A stretch of 64,000 bases of DNA from Eutrophocola sp964629325 (GTDB taxonomy: Bacteria > Pseudomonadota > Gammaproteobacteria > Pseudomonadales > Pseudohongiellaceae). The notes under the pieces are model-generated. The model was given only the letters and a program-made list of their open reading frames with translations. It was not told where the DNA came from and ran no database searches. Of the stretch, positions 45,576-55,051 are shown in pieces (position 1 is the stretch's first letter; each line of letters begins with the position of its first letter). The stretch spans positions 37,095 through 101,094 of the forward strand of contig CAZVSC010000003.1 in NCBI GenBank assembly GCA_964629325.1. The letters run 5' to 3'. Made by a program: the position numbers and the translations under genes.

Positions 45576-46478
45576 TTACGGTGCCCGTCCTGTGGCGCCG
45601 GCGTGATAGATGGCGTTTACCAGTATCTGGAAGTTGGGGCCGCTGCGGTCATCCAGCGCGTTGGGCTGGTACTCGCCAGGCTGGTAGGCCACGACAAGTC
45701 CTTCCCAGCCTTCACGCCGGAGAACATAACCGAGCACTCTCGGTGTGCCCGAGTCAGTGACGAACAACAGGATGCGATCTTCATCGTCTTGCACGTTCAG
45801 TGTGGTCACTTCATACAGCTCGTCCGGCGTGTTGGTAAAAGCGGGGTAAGTTCCCGCAGGAGTGCCCGGCATCCCGGCAAAGCTGTGTTCTTCGCTGTAT
45901 GTCATGCCATTGCCGGGTATGAAGTGATCGCCTGCGACGTTGATGATGCGCTGGCCCGATTCCGTATTCCATTCGATGCTGTCAGACTGGGCGCCAATGA
46001 GGTTGAGCAAATCCTGCTTAATGCCCCGATTCGTGAAATCCACATACAGGCCATGATGCAGCACGACCAGGCCCAGGCCGGATTGCAGGCCGTGTTCCAG
46101 CAGTTGCGTCAGGGCCGGTTGCGCATTACCGCCATTGCAGTACGCGGCACCGCGATGGGCAAAGTACAGGACGACATCGGGGGTGAATTCCGCTGCCAGT
46201 TGTCCCAGGGCATTATCGATGCACTGGCTGTCAACCATGCTTATGCTGTCGATATTCAGGCCGCTGTCCGCAGCAGTGAGTGCCGGCACCAGGTCACCGG
46301 GCTGTGTCAGGTCGGTATCGGCCAACCGGTGGGGATTGACGGCATCGGCAATGATCAATATCGACAGGGGAGCATGTTCCGGCAAGGTGGCTGCAGACAC
46401 CATGGCAGATGAAGTGAGCAGCAAGGGCAGAAGAATCTTGCTTAAATCCAGGGGTTTATCCTTAGCAGGGTTGACCAT
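45576..46478 (-). CDS. Secreted ThuA-like protein
   Basis: The 300-aa protein has an N-terminal hydrophobic signal (ILLPLLLTSSAMVSAA) and a Rossmann-like order resembling ThuA: APLSILIIADAVNPHRL, FTPDVVLYFAHRGAAYC, GLQSGLGLVVLHHGLYVDF and, near the end, GYVLRREGWEGLVVAYQPGE. Identity to the clear ThuA protein at 37198 is low, so the assignment is tentative. It is upstream of beta-helix copy B on the same strand, mirroring the association seen for copy A. Confidence 0.55.
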   Translation of the reverse strand: MVNPAKDKPLDLSKILLPLLLTSSAMVSAATLPEHAPLSILIIADAVNPHRLADTDLTQPGDLVPALTAADSGLNIDSISMVDSQCIDNALGQLAAEFTPDVVLYFAHRGAAYCNGGNAQPALTQLLEHGLQSGLGLVVLHHGLYVDFTNRGIKQDLLNLIGAQSDSIEWNTESGQRIINVAGDHFIPGNGMTYSEEHSFAGMPGTPAGTYPAFTNTPDELYEVTTLNVQDDEDRILLFVTDSGTPRVLGYVLRREGWEGLVVAYQPGEYQPNALDDRSGPNFQILVNAIYHAGATGRAP

Positions 46479-46653
46479 GTCCGGTTTAATAGTGGTGGCG
46501 GGAAGTCACAGTGTAAGAAATAATTTCCATTGGCAACAGTAAGTTAAGTATATTTTTCGTCGTATCCTTCATTCTTGTGCCTGTGCAGCCAGATATCCCG
46601 GGTATTTGCCGATTTGATAGGATGACGGGGATTCGGGACAGCAAAAATTCAGT

Positions 46654-49272
46654 ATGGACAGCCCTCTCGCCAAAGCCTTTGATGAATCGCTGGTCGAAAT
46701 CTATATCGTCGACCTGGAGACCCGTAAATACCTGTACGCCAACAAGATGGCGCAGCGCAACCTGGGCTATAGCCTGGAAGAACTCTTGCAGCGGACTCCG
46801 GCAGAAATTTCCCGGAACAAGACCCTGACCGAACTACGTGACCTCCTTGCACCTATCATGAGCAAGCCCCAGCAGGAGCCGTTCGTGGTCAGCAATATCC
46901 AATGCCGCAAGGATGGCAGCGAGTATCCCGTCGATGCCTATCTGCAGTTCACCACATATATGGATCGGCCGGCATTCATCGGTTACGTCATCGATGCAAC
47001 GGAGAAGCAGAAAGGACTCGATTAGTTGCGCAGTGTCATCAAGGGCGCCTCACTGGGCTACTGGGATTTCAACGATGCCACCGGTGAATATTTCGTCGAT
47101 GATAACTGGCTGAAGATGCTCGGCCTGGAAGCCGGCGACATTGATTTTTCCGATCCGGATGACTGGCAGCGACTGATTCATCCGGATGATCGTGTCAAAC
47201 TCATGAATGCTGTCAGTACGGCGCTTAGAACACAGCAGGCTTTTACACTGGAATTCAGGATGATGCACAAGGATGGCCGCGTTGTCTGGATACAATCCTG
47301 CGGCGCGGTTGTGGAATGGGATCACCAGCACAATCGTCCCTTGCGCAACTGCGGAACCCACCTGGATATCACCGAGCTTAAACACAACGAAGAGGAAAAG
47401 GAGCAGTACAAGCAGTTCTTCCATATCGCGCCTGACATCAAGATCATTCTCAACCCGCTGGGCGCAATGCTGAAAGTGAATCCGGCCGCCTGCCGTATCC
47501 TGGGATATACCGAGGAGGAGCTGCTGTCCAGGCCGTTCATGGATTTTGTGTATGAACCCGACCGCCAGCGTACCCAGGCCGCTGTAACCGATCACCTCCA
47601 ACAAGGCCATACACTGAATTTCGAAAACCGCTATGTATGCAAGGACGGCAGCCTGAGATGGATTTCCTGGAACTCAAGTTACGATCCCAGGGAAGGCATC
47701 ACTTATGCCACGGGCAGGGACATTACTTCGCTGAAGGAAACCGAGGAGAAGCTGCGGGGACAGGAACAGATCAATCGCGCCCTCATCGAAAATTCCGAGG
47801 ACATGATTGTCCTCTACGGCCGTGACCACAGCTATCTCTACGTCAATCCCTCCCTGGAGCGCGCCCTGGGCATTTCCCGGGAAGAGCTGGTCGGCAGCAA
47901 CCGCACGCGATTCGAATTCCCGCCCGAGTTGCAGAATTTCTGGCGCAATACCATCGAGAGCGTGTTCACTACCGGACAGTCTGCGACCCAGGTGTACGAG
48001 ATGGATACCCCGACCGGACGCATGAAGCTGCTCTGGAATGCCTTCCCCGGGCTGCGCGGCAGCGATGGCGCAATCCACTCGGTATTCGGCGTTTCACACG
48101 ACATTACTGAGCATGTCAGGGCGGAGGAAGAGCTCCAGAAGATAGAGCGCCTGGAAAGCCTGGGCATTCTCGCGGGCGGCATCGCCCATGACTTCAACAA
48201 CATCCTGACCATCCTCTTTGGCAATATCGCTGCTGCCAAGTCCCAGCTGGACAAGCCAAAACAGGCACTCGCGGCACTGGATAACGCAGAAAAGGCGCTT
48301 GACCGTTCTTCCTTCCTGACCAACCAGCTGCTCACTTTCGCCAAGGGCGGCGAACCGATGACAGCAGCAGTGGATATCGAGCAGCTGGTGCGCGATACAG
48401 TCACTTTCGACCTTTCTGACAGCGACGTGAAGCTGGAGGTGCGCGCGGCCGGTCAGCTGTGGATAACCCATGTAGATGCGGGACAGGTGGCCCAGGTTTT
48501 TTCCAATCTGGCCATCAATGCCAACCAGGCCATGCCCAAGGGTGGCACGCTTTACATTGCCTTTGAGAATCGCGAGATCAAGGCACATGAGATTCGCGGT
48601 TTGGCGGCCGGACGCTACATCCAGGCACGGGTCAGGGACGAGGGCATGGGCATCAACGCGGGCGAGTTATCCCGCATTTTTGATCCTTATTACAGCACCA
48701 AGCAAGCCGGCAGCGGCCTTGGCCTGACCATGGTGTACTCCATTGTTACCCGGCACAAGGGCAATATTGCCGTGGTCTCGGCACCCGGGCAGGGTACGAC
48801 GTTCGAAATCCTGTTGCCGGCCGCCCTGGCCAATGCCCCGGAGCAAACGGCTGACGAACAAATAGCTGTGCCGGAAAAGCACGGCAACTACCGCGTACTG
48901 GTCATGGATGACGAACCGATGATCTGTGAGCTGGCCGAAGGCATCCTTGAGCGTGAAGGCTACCGGGTAGATGCGGCGAGTGACGGCGCCGAAGCGGTGG
49001 ATATGGTGAAGAAGGTGCTTGGCGAAGGCTCGCGCTATGATTGCATTATCATGGATCTCACCATCCCGGGCGGTATGGGCGGCAAGGATGCCGTGGCAAA
49101 AGTACTGGAGCTGGATCCCGCTGCCAAAGTCATCGTGTCCAGCGGTTATGCTGTGGACCCGGTGATGGCAAACTTCATGGCGTACGGTTTCAAGGGGGCG
49201 ATCACCAAGCCATTCTCGATCAAAATGCTCAGCGATGAAGTGCGGCGCCTGTCGCGGGACGATGCCGCCTAG
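46654..49272 (+). pseudogene. PAS-repeat hybrid histidine kinase split by an in-frame amber codon
   Basis: The frame 46654-47022 encodes one PAS domain (FDESLVEIYIVDLETRKYLY to IGYVIDATEKQKGLD) and ends at TAG 47023-47025. The same frame continues at once with LRSVIKGASLGYWDFNDATG and runs 748 codons through three more PAS domains, HisKA (phospho-His in GGIAHDFNNILT), HATPase and a receiver (Asp in CIIMDLTIPGG). Without the stop it would be one 872-codon protein. A TTG directly after the stop could restart translation to give a working kinase lacking the first PAS. A single C-to-T change (CAG to TAG) would explain it. The stop of lptE on the other strand overlaps its end. Confidence 0.8.
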
Positions 49273-49763
49273 AGTGAGGCGGACTGCAGGCGGCGCAGAA
49301 TCAGGCTCACCAGTTCGCGGCGCATTTCCTCTTCCATGAGTTCACGTTCTTCGGCCTTGGCCACGGCGCTGTTGGGGTCGGCCAGGTACACCTTTTCGAT
49401 CACCAGTGTTTCAGGACCGATCACGGTGGTACCGCCGCTGCGAAGCTGGAACGGCACACTCATGGTCAGTTCATATTCTCCGGCGCGGGCGTTCGAGTTG
49501 ACGGACAGCACGCGCTCGCTGCTGTCTTCGGCGCCGATCGCCAGCGCATAGGTATTGCCCTGGGGCGCATCCAGCACATTGACGCCGCTGGCAACGAGCG
49601 AGCGGCGCAGTTCACGGAGGATATCGCTGTTGCCGTCGGTGCTGGCCAGGGACAGGGTTTGCAGGGCGGGGGGGAGCTGGGCGGTGCCGCGCAGGTGGAA
49701 ACCACAACCGGAGACCAGACATACGGTTATCAACAACATGAGAGTGGTGAATTTATACTTCAT
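49269..49763 (-). CDS. lptE: LPS-assembly lipoprotein LptE
   Basis: LptE plugs the LptD barrel and helps insert lipopolysaccharide into the outer membrane. The 164-aa protein has a lipobox LVSGC with C20 and the family start GCGFHLRGTAQLPPALQTLS. ATG 49761-49763 was chosen because it places the lipobox at residue 20; the frame extends 57 bp upstream. It follows leuS by 109 bp on the same strand, but holA, its usual downstream neighbour, is 32 kb away. Its stop shares CTAG with the convergent kinase. Confidence 0.9.
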   Translation of the reverse strand: MKYKFTTLMLLITVCLVSGCGFHLRGTAQLPPALQTLSLASTDGNSDILRELRRSLVASGVNVLDAPQGNTYALAIGAEDSSERVLSVNSNARAGEYELTMSVPFQLRSGGTTVIGPETLVIEKVYLADPNSAVAKAEERELMEEEMRRELVSLILRRLQSASL

Positions 49764-49806
49764 GGCAGGAATTATAGCCCGTGCGGTTGTGGGAGTCGCC
49801 AGTCTC

Positions 49807-49869
49807 CAGTCGCCAGTCACCAGAGGGCTTCGACAGGCTATTTCGAAGTGTCCTGGTGACTGGCGACTG
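49807..49869. repeat. 17-bp perfect inverted repeat between leuS and lptE
   Basis: CAGTCGCCAGTCACCAG (49807-49823) is matched by its exact reverse complement at 49853-49869. The 29-bp loop contains a second 6-bp pair (CTTCGA / TCGAAG). The arms themselves are built from CAGTC-like short repeats, also seen at 49800-49808. It may act as an RNA structure attenuating lptE or as a small intergenic repeat. Confidence 0.7.
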
Positions 49870-49872
49870 CTC

Positions 49873-52368
49873 TTAGTTCGCGACGATATTCACCAGCTTG
49901 CCCGGCACCACGATCACCTTACGCACGGTCAGCCCGTCGGTGAACTTCTGCACGTTGGTATCCGCCCTGGCGGCGGCTTCCATGGCTTCCCTGGAGATGT
50001 CGGCGGCGACATCCAGTTTCGCGCGCAGCTTGCCGTTCACCTGCACCACGATCTGGATGCTGTCCTTGACCAGGGCGCTTTCATCATGGCCTGGCCAGGC
50101 AGCATCGATAACCGCGCCTTCATGGCCGAGATGATTCCACAAGACATGGCTCATGTGCGGCACGATGGGCGCCAGCAGCAAGACGATGGCGCTGACCGCT
50201 TCCTGGAATACAGCCTGGTTCTGGCCGCCGTCATGGATGTCGTTATCCGCGGCGAAGCGGCTGACATCGTTGTACAGCTCCATCACCGCGGCGATGGCGG
50301 TGTTGAATATCTGACGGCGGTCGTAATCGTCGGTCACTTTCTGGATGGTGCCGTGGGTCTTCAGGCGCACGGCCTTCTGGGCATCGTTCAGTGCGCCCGC
50401 GTCCAGCGTTACTGCCGCCGGTTGATACTCGCCGACGAGTTTCCACAGGCGTTTCAGGAAGCGGTAAGCGCCTTCGACACCGGAATCCGACCATTCCAGG
50501 CTCTGGTCCGGCGGTGACGTGAACATCATGTACATGCGCACGGTGTCCGCACCGTACTTGCTGATCATGCTTTCCGGGTCGACGGTATTGCCGAGTGACT
50601 TGGACATCTTGGCGCCGTCCTTCAGCACCATGCCCTGGGTGAGCAGGCGTGAGAAGGGCTCGTCGGATGACACCAGGCCTTCATCGCGCAGCAGCTTGTG
50701 GAAGAAGCGGGCATACAACAGGTGCAGGATGGCGTGTTCGATGCCGCCGATGTACTGGTCCACATCCAGCCAGTAATCCATGGCCCTGCGGTCGAGCATG
50801 GCGCCGTCTTCCCGCGGCGAGGCGAAGCGGGCGTAATACCAGGAGCTTTCCATGAAAGTGTCGAAGGTATCGGTTTCACGCTGCGCCTTGCCGCCGCAGG
50901 CTGGGCAGGTGGTTTCGTAAAATTCGGGCATCTTCTTGATCGGCGAACCGGAACCATCGAAGTCGACATCTTCAGGCAGCACCACGGGCAGTTGCTCCTC
51001 GGGGACCGGCACACTGCCGCAGCTGCCGCAGTTGATCATGGGAATCGGCGCGCCCCAGTAACGCTGGCGGCTGACGCCCCAGTCGCGCAGGCGGAAGTTG
51101 ACGGTCTTGCGGCCAATGCGCCTGCTTTCGAAGTCGGCGGCGACATGGTCGAAGGCCTGCTGGAAGGTCATGCCGTCCATCGCGCCGGAATTGATGCACA
51201 GGCCCTTATCGACGAAGGCGCCCTTGCCGAGATCGCACGCTACGCTGTCGTCAGCAGGCTTGATGACCTGCTTTATGACCAGGCCGTATTTTTTCGCGAA
51301 TTCCCAGTCACGCTGGTCATGTCCCGGTACTGACATGACGGCGCCGGAGCCGTAGGACATGAGGACGAAGTTGCCGACCCAGATCGGCACTTCCTCACCG
51401 GTGATGGGATGGATGGCCTTGAAACCCGTGTCGACACCGGCTTTCTCGATGGTGGCCATGTCGGCCTCCGACACGCCGCCAACCTCGAGCGCCTTGATGG
51501 CCTTCGCCTTGTCAGGGTCGCCGGCCGCGGCTTTTTCGGCCAGAGGGTGCTCGGGCGCTACCGCACAGTAAGTGACACCCATGATAGTGTCCGGGCGGGT
51601 GGTGTAGACCTGCATGGTTTCCTGTTCGCCTTTTACGGCGAATTCAAATTCCAGGCCTTCGCTGCGGCCGATCCAGTTCTGCTGCATCACGCGCACGCGC
51701 TCCGGCCAGCCGTCGAGTTTGTTCAGGTCGTCGAGCAATTCCTGTGCATAGGCGGTGATCTTGATGAACCACTGGGGAATCTTGCGCCTTTCCACAGGTG
51801 CACCGGAGCGCCAGCCCTTGCCATCGATGACCTGTTCGTTGGCGAGCACGGTCTGGTCGACCGGATCCCAGTTCACTTCCGCTTCCTTCTTGTAGACAAG
51901 GCCTTTCTTGTAAAGCTGTACGAAGAACCACTGCTCCCACTTGTAGTAATCCACGTGGCAGGTGGCGATCTCCCTGTGCCAGTCGTAGGCATAGCCGAGC
52001 TGCTGCAACTGGGCGCGCATGTCACTGATGTTGCTGTAGGTCCACTTGGCCGGCGCCACCTTGTTTTTCATGGCGGCATTTTCCGCGGGCAGGCCGAAGG
52101 CGTCCCAACCCATCGGTTGCAGGACATTCTTGCCCATCATGCGCTGGAAGCGGCTGACCACGTCGCCGATGGTGTAGTTGCGCACGTGCCCCATGTGCAG
52201 CTTGCCGCTGGGATAGGGAAACATGCACAGGCAGTAGAATTTTTCCCTGGCCGGATCGACGTCGACCCGGAAACTGTCGTGCTCACGCCAGTAGCCCTGC
52301 ACCGCCGTTTCCACAACGGCGGGGTCATAGTCCCCTGTGAAGATGTCGTTGGAAATTGTGATACTCAT
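49873..52368 (-). CDS. leuS: Leucyl-tRNA synthetase
   Basis: The class I synthetase charges tRNA-Leu. The 831-aa length is a little under the E. coli enzyme's. It has the HIGH motif as HMGH in PYPSGKLHMGHVRNY, the CP1 editing domain (TTRPDTIMGVTYCAVAPEHP), a zinc-type insert (CGSCGSVPVP, CPACGG) and KMSKS in KDGAKMSKSLGNTVDPE. It starts with ATG 52368. It is the head of the leuS-lptE unit. Confidence 0.96.
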   Translation of the reverse strand: MSITISNDIFTGDYDPAVVETAVQGYWREHDSFRVDVDPAREKFYCLCMFPYPSGKLHMGHVRNYTIGDVVSRFQRMMGKNVLQPMGWDAFGLPAENAAMKNKVAPAKWTYSNISDMRAQLQQLGYAYDWHREIATCHVDYYKWEQWFFVQLYKKGLVYKKEAEVNWDPVDQTVLANEQVIDGKGWRSGAPVERRKIPQWFIKITAYAQELLDDLNKLDGWPERVRVMQQNWIGRSEGLEFEFAVKGEQETMQVYTTRPDTIMGVTYCAVAPEHPLAEKAAAGDPDKAKAIKALEVGGVSEADMATIEKAGVDTGFKAIHPITGEEVPIWVGNFVLMSYGSGAVMSVPGHDQRDWEFAKKYGLVIKQVIKPADDSVACDLGKGAFVDKGLCINSGAMDGMTFQQAFDHVAADFESRRIGRKTVNFRLRDWGVSRQRYWGAPIPMINCGSCGSVPVPEEQLPVVLPEDVDFDGSGSPIKKMPEFYETTCPACGGKAQRETDTFDTFMESSWYYARFASPREDGAMLDRRAMDYWLDVDQYIGGIEHAILHLLYARFFHKLLRDEGLVSSDEPFSRLLTQGMVLKDGAKMSKSLGNTVDPESMISKYGADTVRMYMMFTSPPDQSLEWSDSGVEGAYRFLKRLWKLVGEYQPAAVTLDAGALNDAQKAVRLKTHGTIQKVTDDYDRRQIFNTAIAAVMELYNDVSRFAADNDIHDGGQNQAVFQEAVSAIVLLLAPIVPHMSHVLWNHLGHEGAVIDAAWPGHDESALVKDSIQIVVQVNGKLRAKLDVAADISREAMEAAARADTNVQKFTDGLTVRKVIVVPGKLVNIVAN

Positions 52369-52532
52369 CGCGTTTCCGGGCTGCCTTCTCTGATTGACTG
52401 AATGCCAGCTTAATAGCCGATTCAGATGCCGTAATGACCAGGTTCAGATGCTGGTCTACTACGCTAAACAGGCACGATTTATTGGTCCGTGCCCCGAAAA
52501 AAGGCGCATAGCATACCAGAGAAAATAAGCAT

Positions 52533-52709
52533 ATGTCGTACATCGCCGAAATCCTTTCAGAAGACGTTGTCTGGCTCATCAATGAGAACAGGCGCCTCAT
52601 ATCCATACACCAGAACCTGGAAGAGGCCAGTTACTACTGCCGCAAGCATTTCCAGGCGGCCCCGGTCATCGTAGACAGGCGCGAGGAACGCTTCAGGCAA
52701 AGCCCCTGA
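52533..52709 (+). CDS. 58-aa basic small protein, uncertain
   Basis: A frame from ATG 52533 to TGA 52707-52709 encodes MSYIAEILSEDVVWLINENR, a tyrosine/cysteine region (ASYYCRKHF) and a basic C-terminus (VIVDRREERFRQSP). It is divergent from leuS and ends 50 bp before a strong terminator, which supports real transcription. The ribosome-binding site is weak (GAGAAAATAAGCAT). The family is not recognised. Confidence 0.4.
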   Translation: MSYIAEILSEDVVWLINENRRLISIHQNLEEASYYCRKHFQAAPVIVDRREERFRQSP

Positions 52710-52759
52710 GCCTCGTCCCGGACAGACACGCACACGCGCCTTGGCTTCGGGCGCATTTT

Positions 52760-52788
52760 GACCCTCCTTTTAAAGAGGGTCTTTTTTT
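52760..52788 (+). terminator. Rho-independent terminator
   Basis: GACCCTC (52760-52766) and GAGGGTC (52775-52781) flank an 8-nt loop and are followed by seven T. It would end the small frame at 52533 and insulate the SDR gene downstream. Confidence 0.85.
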
Positions 52789-52901
52789 GCCTGCAGTTTA
52801 TAAACACCGGGCTTGCCCGTATCTTGATTTCTTGCCTTGAAGACGATGATTTGCCCTGGTTATTGTGTTTTACTTTTTCAGGATTCAGCCAGGAGGGGCG
52901 C

Positions 52902-53651
52902 ATGTCAGGCAAAATCGCACTCATCACCGGCGCCGGCAGCGGTATTGGCCGCGCGGTCGCCCTGTCGTTGGGAGAGCAAGGCTACCGTCTGGTCCTGGCC
53001 GGCAGGCATTTGCAGTCCCTGGAGGAAACCGCCGGGATGCTGGGTGATAACGCTGAAAACAGCCTGTGTGTGCCTACCGATGTCAGTGACAAAAGTTCGG
53101 TCGACGCCCTGTTCGAGGAAATCGGCGCTCATTACGGCCGCCTTGACCTGCTCTTCAACAATGCCGGCATCGGTATCGGCGCACCTATCGAGGATCTGGC
53201 GGAGGAAGACTGGCTGGCGGTGGTCAACACCAACCTCAATGGCGCCTTCTGGTGCCTGCAGAACGCCTTCCGCATGATGCAGGAGCAGGACCCCATGGGG
53301 GGTCGCATCATCAACAACGGCTCCATTTCCGCGGACCGGCCCCGGCCCAACTCCATCGCCTACACCGCCACCAAGCATGCGGTGACCGGCCTCACCAAAT
53401 CCGCGTCCCTGGAAGGCCGCGCCTACAACATCGCCTGCGGCCAGATCGATATCGGCAATGCGGCTACCGAACTGGGCAGGCGCGTGTCGCAGGGGGCCCT
53501 GCAGGCGGACGGCAGCATCAAGAGTGAGCCGACCATGGCAGTGGATGAAGTTGGCAGGGCAGTGGCTTACATGGACAGCCTGCCGCTTGATACCAATGTG
53601 CAGTTTTTGACCGTGATGGCGCGCAATATGCCCTATATCGGTCGTGGGTGA
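52902..53651 (+). CDS. Short-chain dehydrogenase/reductase
   Basis: The 249-aa protein starts at ATG 52902 after AGGAGGGG. It has the classical SDR set: TGAGSGIG at 9-16, NNAG near 86-89, and S141, Y154 and K158 (YTATK). It oxidises or reduces a hydroxyl or ketone with NAD(P); the substrate is unknown. The C-terminus NMPYIGRG is family-like. It stands alone, convergent with the DUF6152 gene. Confidence 0.92.
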   Translation: MSGKIALITGAGSGIGRAVALSLGEQGYRLVLAGRHLQSLEETAGMLGDNAENSLCVPTDVSDKSSVDALFEEIGAHYGRLDLLFNNAGIGIGAPIEDLAEEDWLAVVNTNLNGAFWCLQNAFRMMQEQDPMGGRIINNGSISADRPRPNSIAYTATKHAVTGLTKSASLEGRAYNIACGQIDIGNAATELGRRVSQGALQADGSIKSEPTMAVDEVGRAVAYMDSLPLDTNVQFLTVMARNMPYIGRG

Positions 53652-53710
53652 GACTGGTTGTCGATGCTGCGCTCGCGACGCTAACAGCATCCTGCTTTCG
53701 AGTGAGGATC

Positions 53711-54103
53711 CTACTGCGGCGTCTGGTCGCGGCTCGATCCCGCCAGCATCTTGCGGCCGGTGGCAGTCTGGATGATGGACGTCGCGTTCACCAGGGGGCT
53801 GCCGTCACGCGCCAGGCTGCCGTCGACGGTGATGTGGTCGCCGATCTTCAGCGAGTCGCGTTTCCAGCCCAGGCGCAGCAGCGCATTCGGACCGCCCAGC
53901 TCCAGCGTCCAGTTTACCGTGTCACCGGATGTCTCGTCCGTGACGTCCATCATGATGAAGATATGCGGGTTGGTCCATTGCACTTCGGTGACGGTGCCCG
54001 CCAGGTTGACCGGCTGGTTGATGTCGTATTGCGCCGGGAAGGAATGGTGGGCCATCACCGGCAGCGACAGGAACAGGCAGAACGTGAGCAGGAGTTTATT
54101 CAT
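53711..54103 (-). CDS. Secreted DUF6152 family protein
   Basis: The 130-aa protein has a signal peptide ending VMAHHSF and the typical V.G.V..V.W.NPH strand (LAGTVTEVQWTNPHIFIMMD). The mature N-terminal AHHS is characteristic. The role is unknown. It is 11 bp downstream of the GDTLV-family gene at 54115, so both are likely one transcript. A longer relative is at 22065. Confidence 0.88.
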   Translation of the reverse strand: MNKLLLTFCLFLSLPVMAHHSFPAQYDINQPVNLAGTVTEVQWTNPHIFIMMDVTDETSGDTVNWTLELGGPNALLRLGWKRDSLKIGDHITVDGSLARDGSPLVNATSIIQTATGRKMLAGSSRDQTPQ

Positions 54104-54114
54104 GGCGTGCTCCT

Positions 54115-54963
54115 TTAATACGGTAAATTCATGTGTTCGACGAAACGCTCGTTTTCCAGGCAGATCTCGTCGATGAGTTCCGAGTCCACCACCAGGCGCT
54201 GCTGCAGGGTGACCGACCAGGGCCGAGTGTAGGCCACCGGATCGTCGACCGTCACGTGGATGCGCAGGTGGCCGTAATCCAGGCGCGTGATTTCCTCGCG
54301 CACCCTGCCGTGCTCGGTCAGCACGCTGCCGTTCCAGTCGATCCAGGTGTCGTCGCGCACGCCGATGGTGTCGATGACCAGGGTGTCGCCATTCCAGGTG
54401 GCGGACGAATAGCCCTGGAAGGACGGGGTCGGGTCCTCGGGCAGGGCGCGGCCGTCGAGGAAGACCTGCCGGTAGCCGGCGTTCATTTCGTTGAGCACTA
54501 CCAGCAGGTCACCTGAGTGCACGAACTTGAGCATGTGCGGCAGGCCGTAGGCGCGCAGGAAGTTGTCGGGAATGCAGCGGATGTGCGGATCGTTGATGGC
54601 GAGGTTGTCGGTGCGTTCCTTGACGATGGGTTTCAGCCATTCCTGGTAGGGCAGGCCGCCTGCCATGTCGACGCCGAGGTTGGCCATCTGGCGTGAGGAG
54701 GGCAGGGTGAAGCCGTCGCTGATGGTCTTTGCACCAGGCTCTGTCCGGTCGGAGATCCAGATGCCGGACAGGTCCGGTTTGCCGCTCATCAGGCGCGGCG
54801 TCGGCGCCTCCATGTTGACGCTGCCATCGTCAAGCCGCGGCACATCGGCGGTCGGGTAGCCGATCCATTGCGAGCGGACTGGTCCCGCTGCCAGGGCCAA
54901 AACCAGACCCACCAAGTGCCAGCTCAGCTGGAAACCATGCCGTTTACTTGTGCGATTGTGCAT
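54115..54963 (-). CDS. Secreted protein of the 'GDTLV(V/I)DTIG' family
   Basis: The 282-aa protein begins with a short basic region and hydrophobic segment (LSWHLVGLVLALAAGPVRSQ). It shares with the protein at 30835 the order P.L..G..DLSG.W, DGR.LP, WNGDTLVIDTIGVRDDTW, LTEHGRVREEITRLDYG, VDDPVAYTRPW and EICLENER. IRCIPDNFLRAYGLPHML adds conserved Cys and His residues. Its function is not known; the tight pairing with DUF6152 suggests the two act together outside the cytoplasm. Confidence 0.75.
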   Translation of the reverse strand: MHNRTSKRHGFQLSWHLVGLVLALAAGPVRSQWIGYPTADVPRLDDGSVNMEAPTPRLMSGKPDLSGIWISDRTEPGAKTISDGFTLPSSRQMANLGVDMAGGLPYQEWLKPIVKERTDNLAINDPHIRCIPDNFLRAYGLPHMLKFVHSGDLLVVLNEMNAGYRQVFLDGRALPEDPTPSFQGYSSATWNGDTLVIDTIGVRDDTWIDWNGSVLTEHGRVREEITRLDYGHLRIHVTVDDPVAYTRPWSVTLQQRLVVDSELIDEICLENERFVEHMNLPY

Positions 54964-55051
54964 ACGTCCCCCTTATTCTTGTTTTATCTGCCCAGCTTAA
55001 CGCAGGCACGACGGACAGGGTATCGCCAGGGCAGATCCAGGCCGAGTTAAT

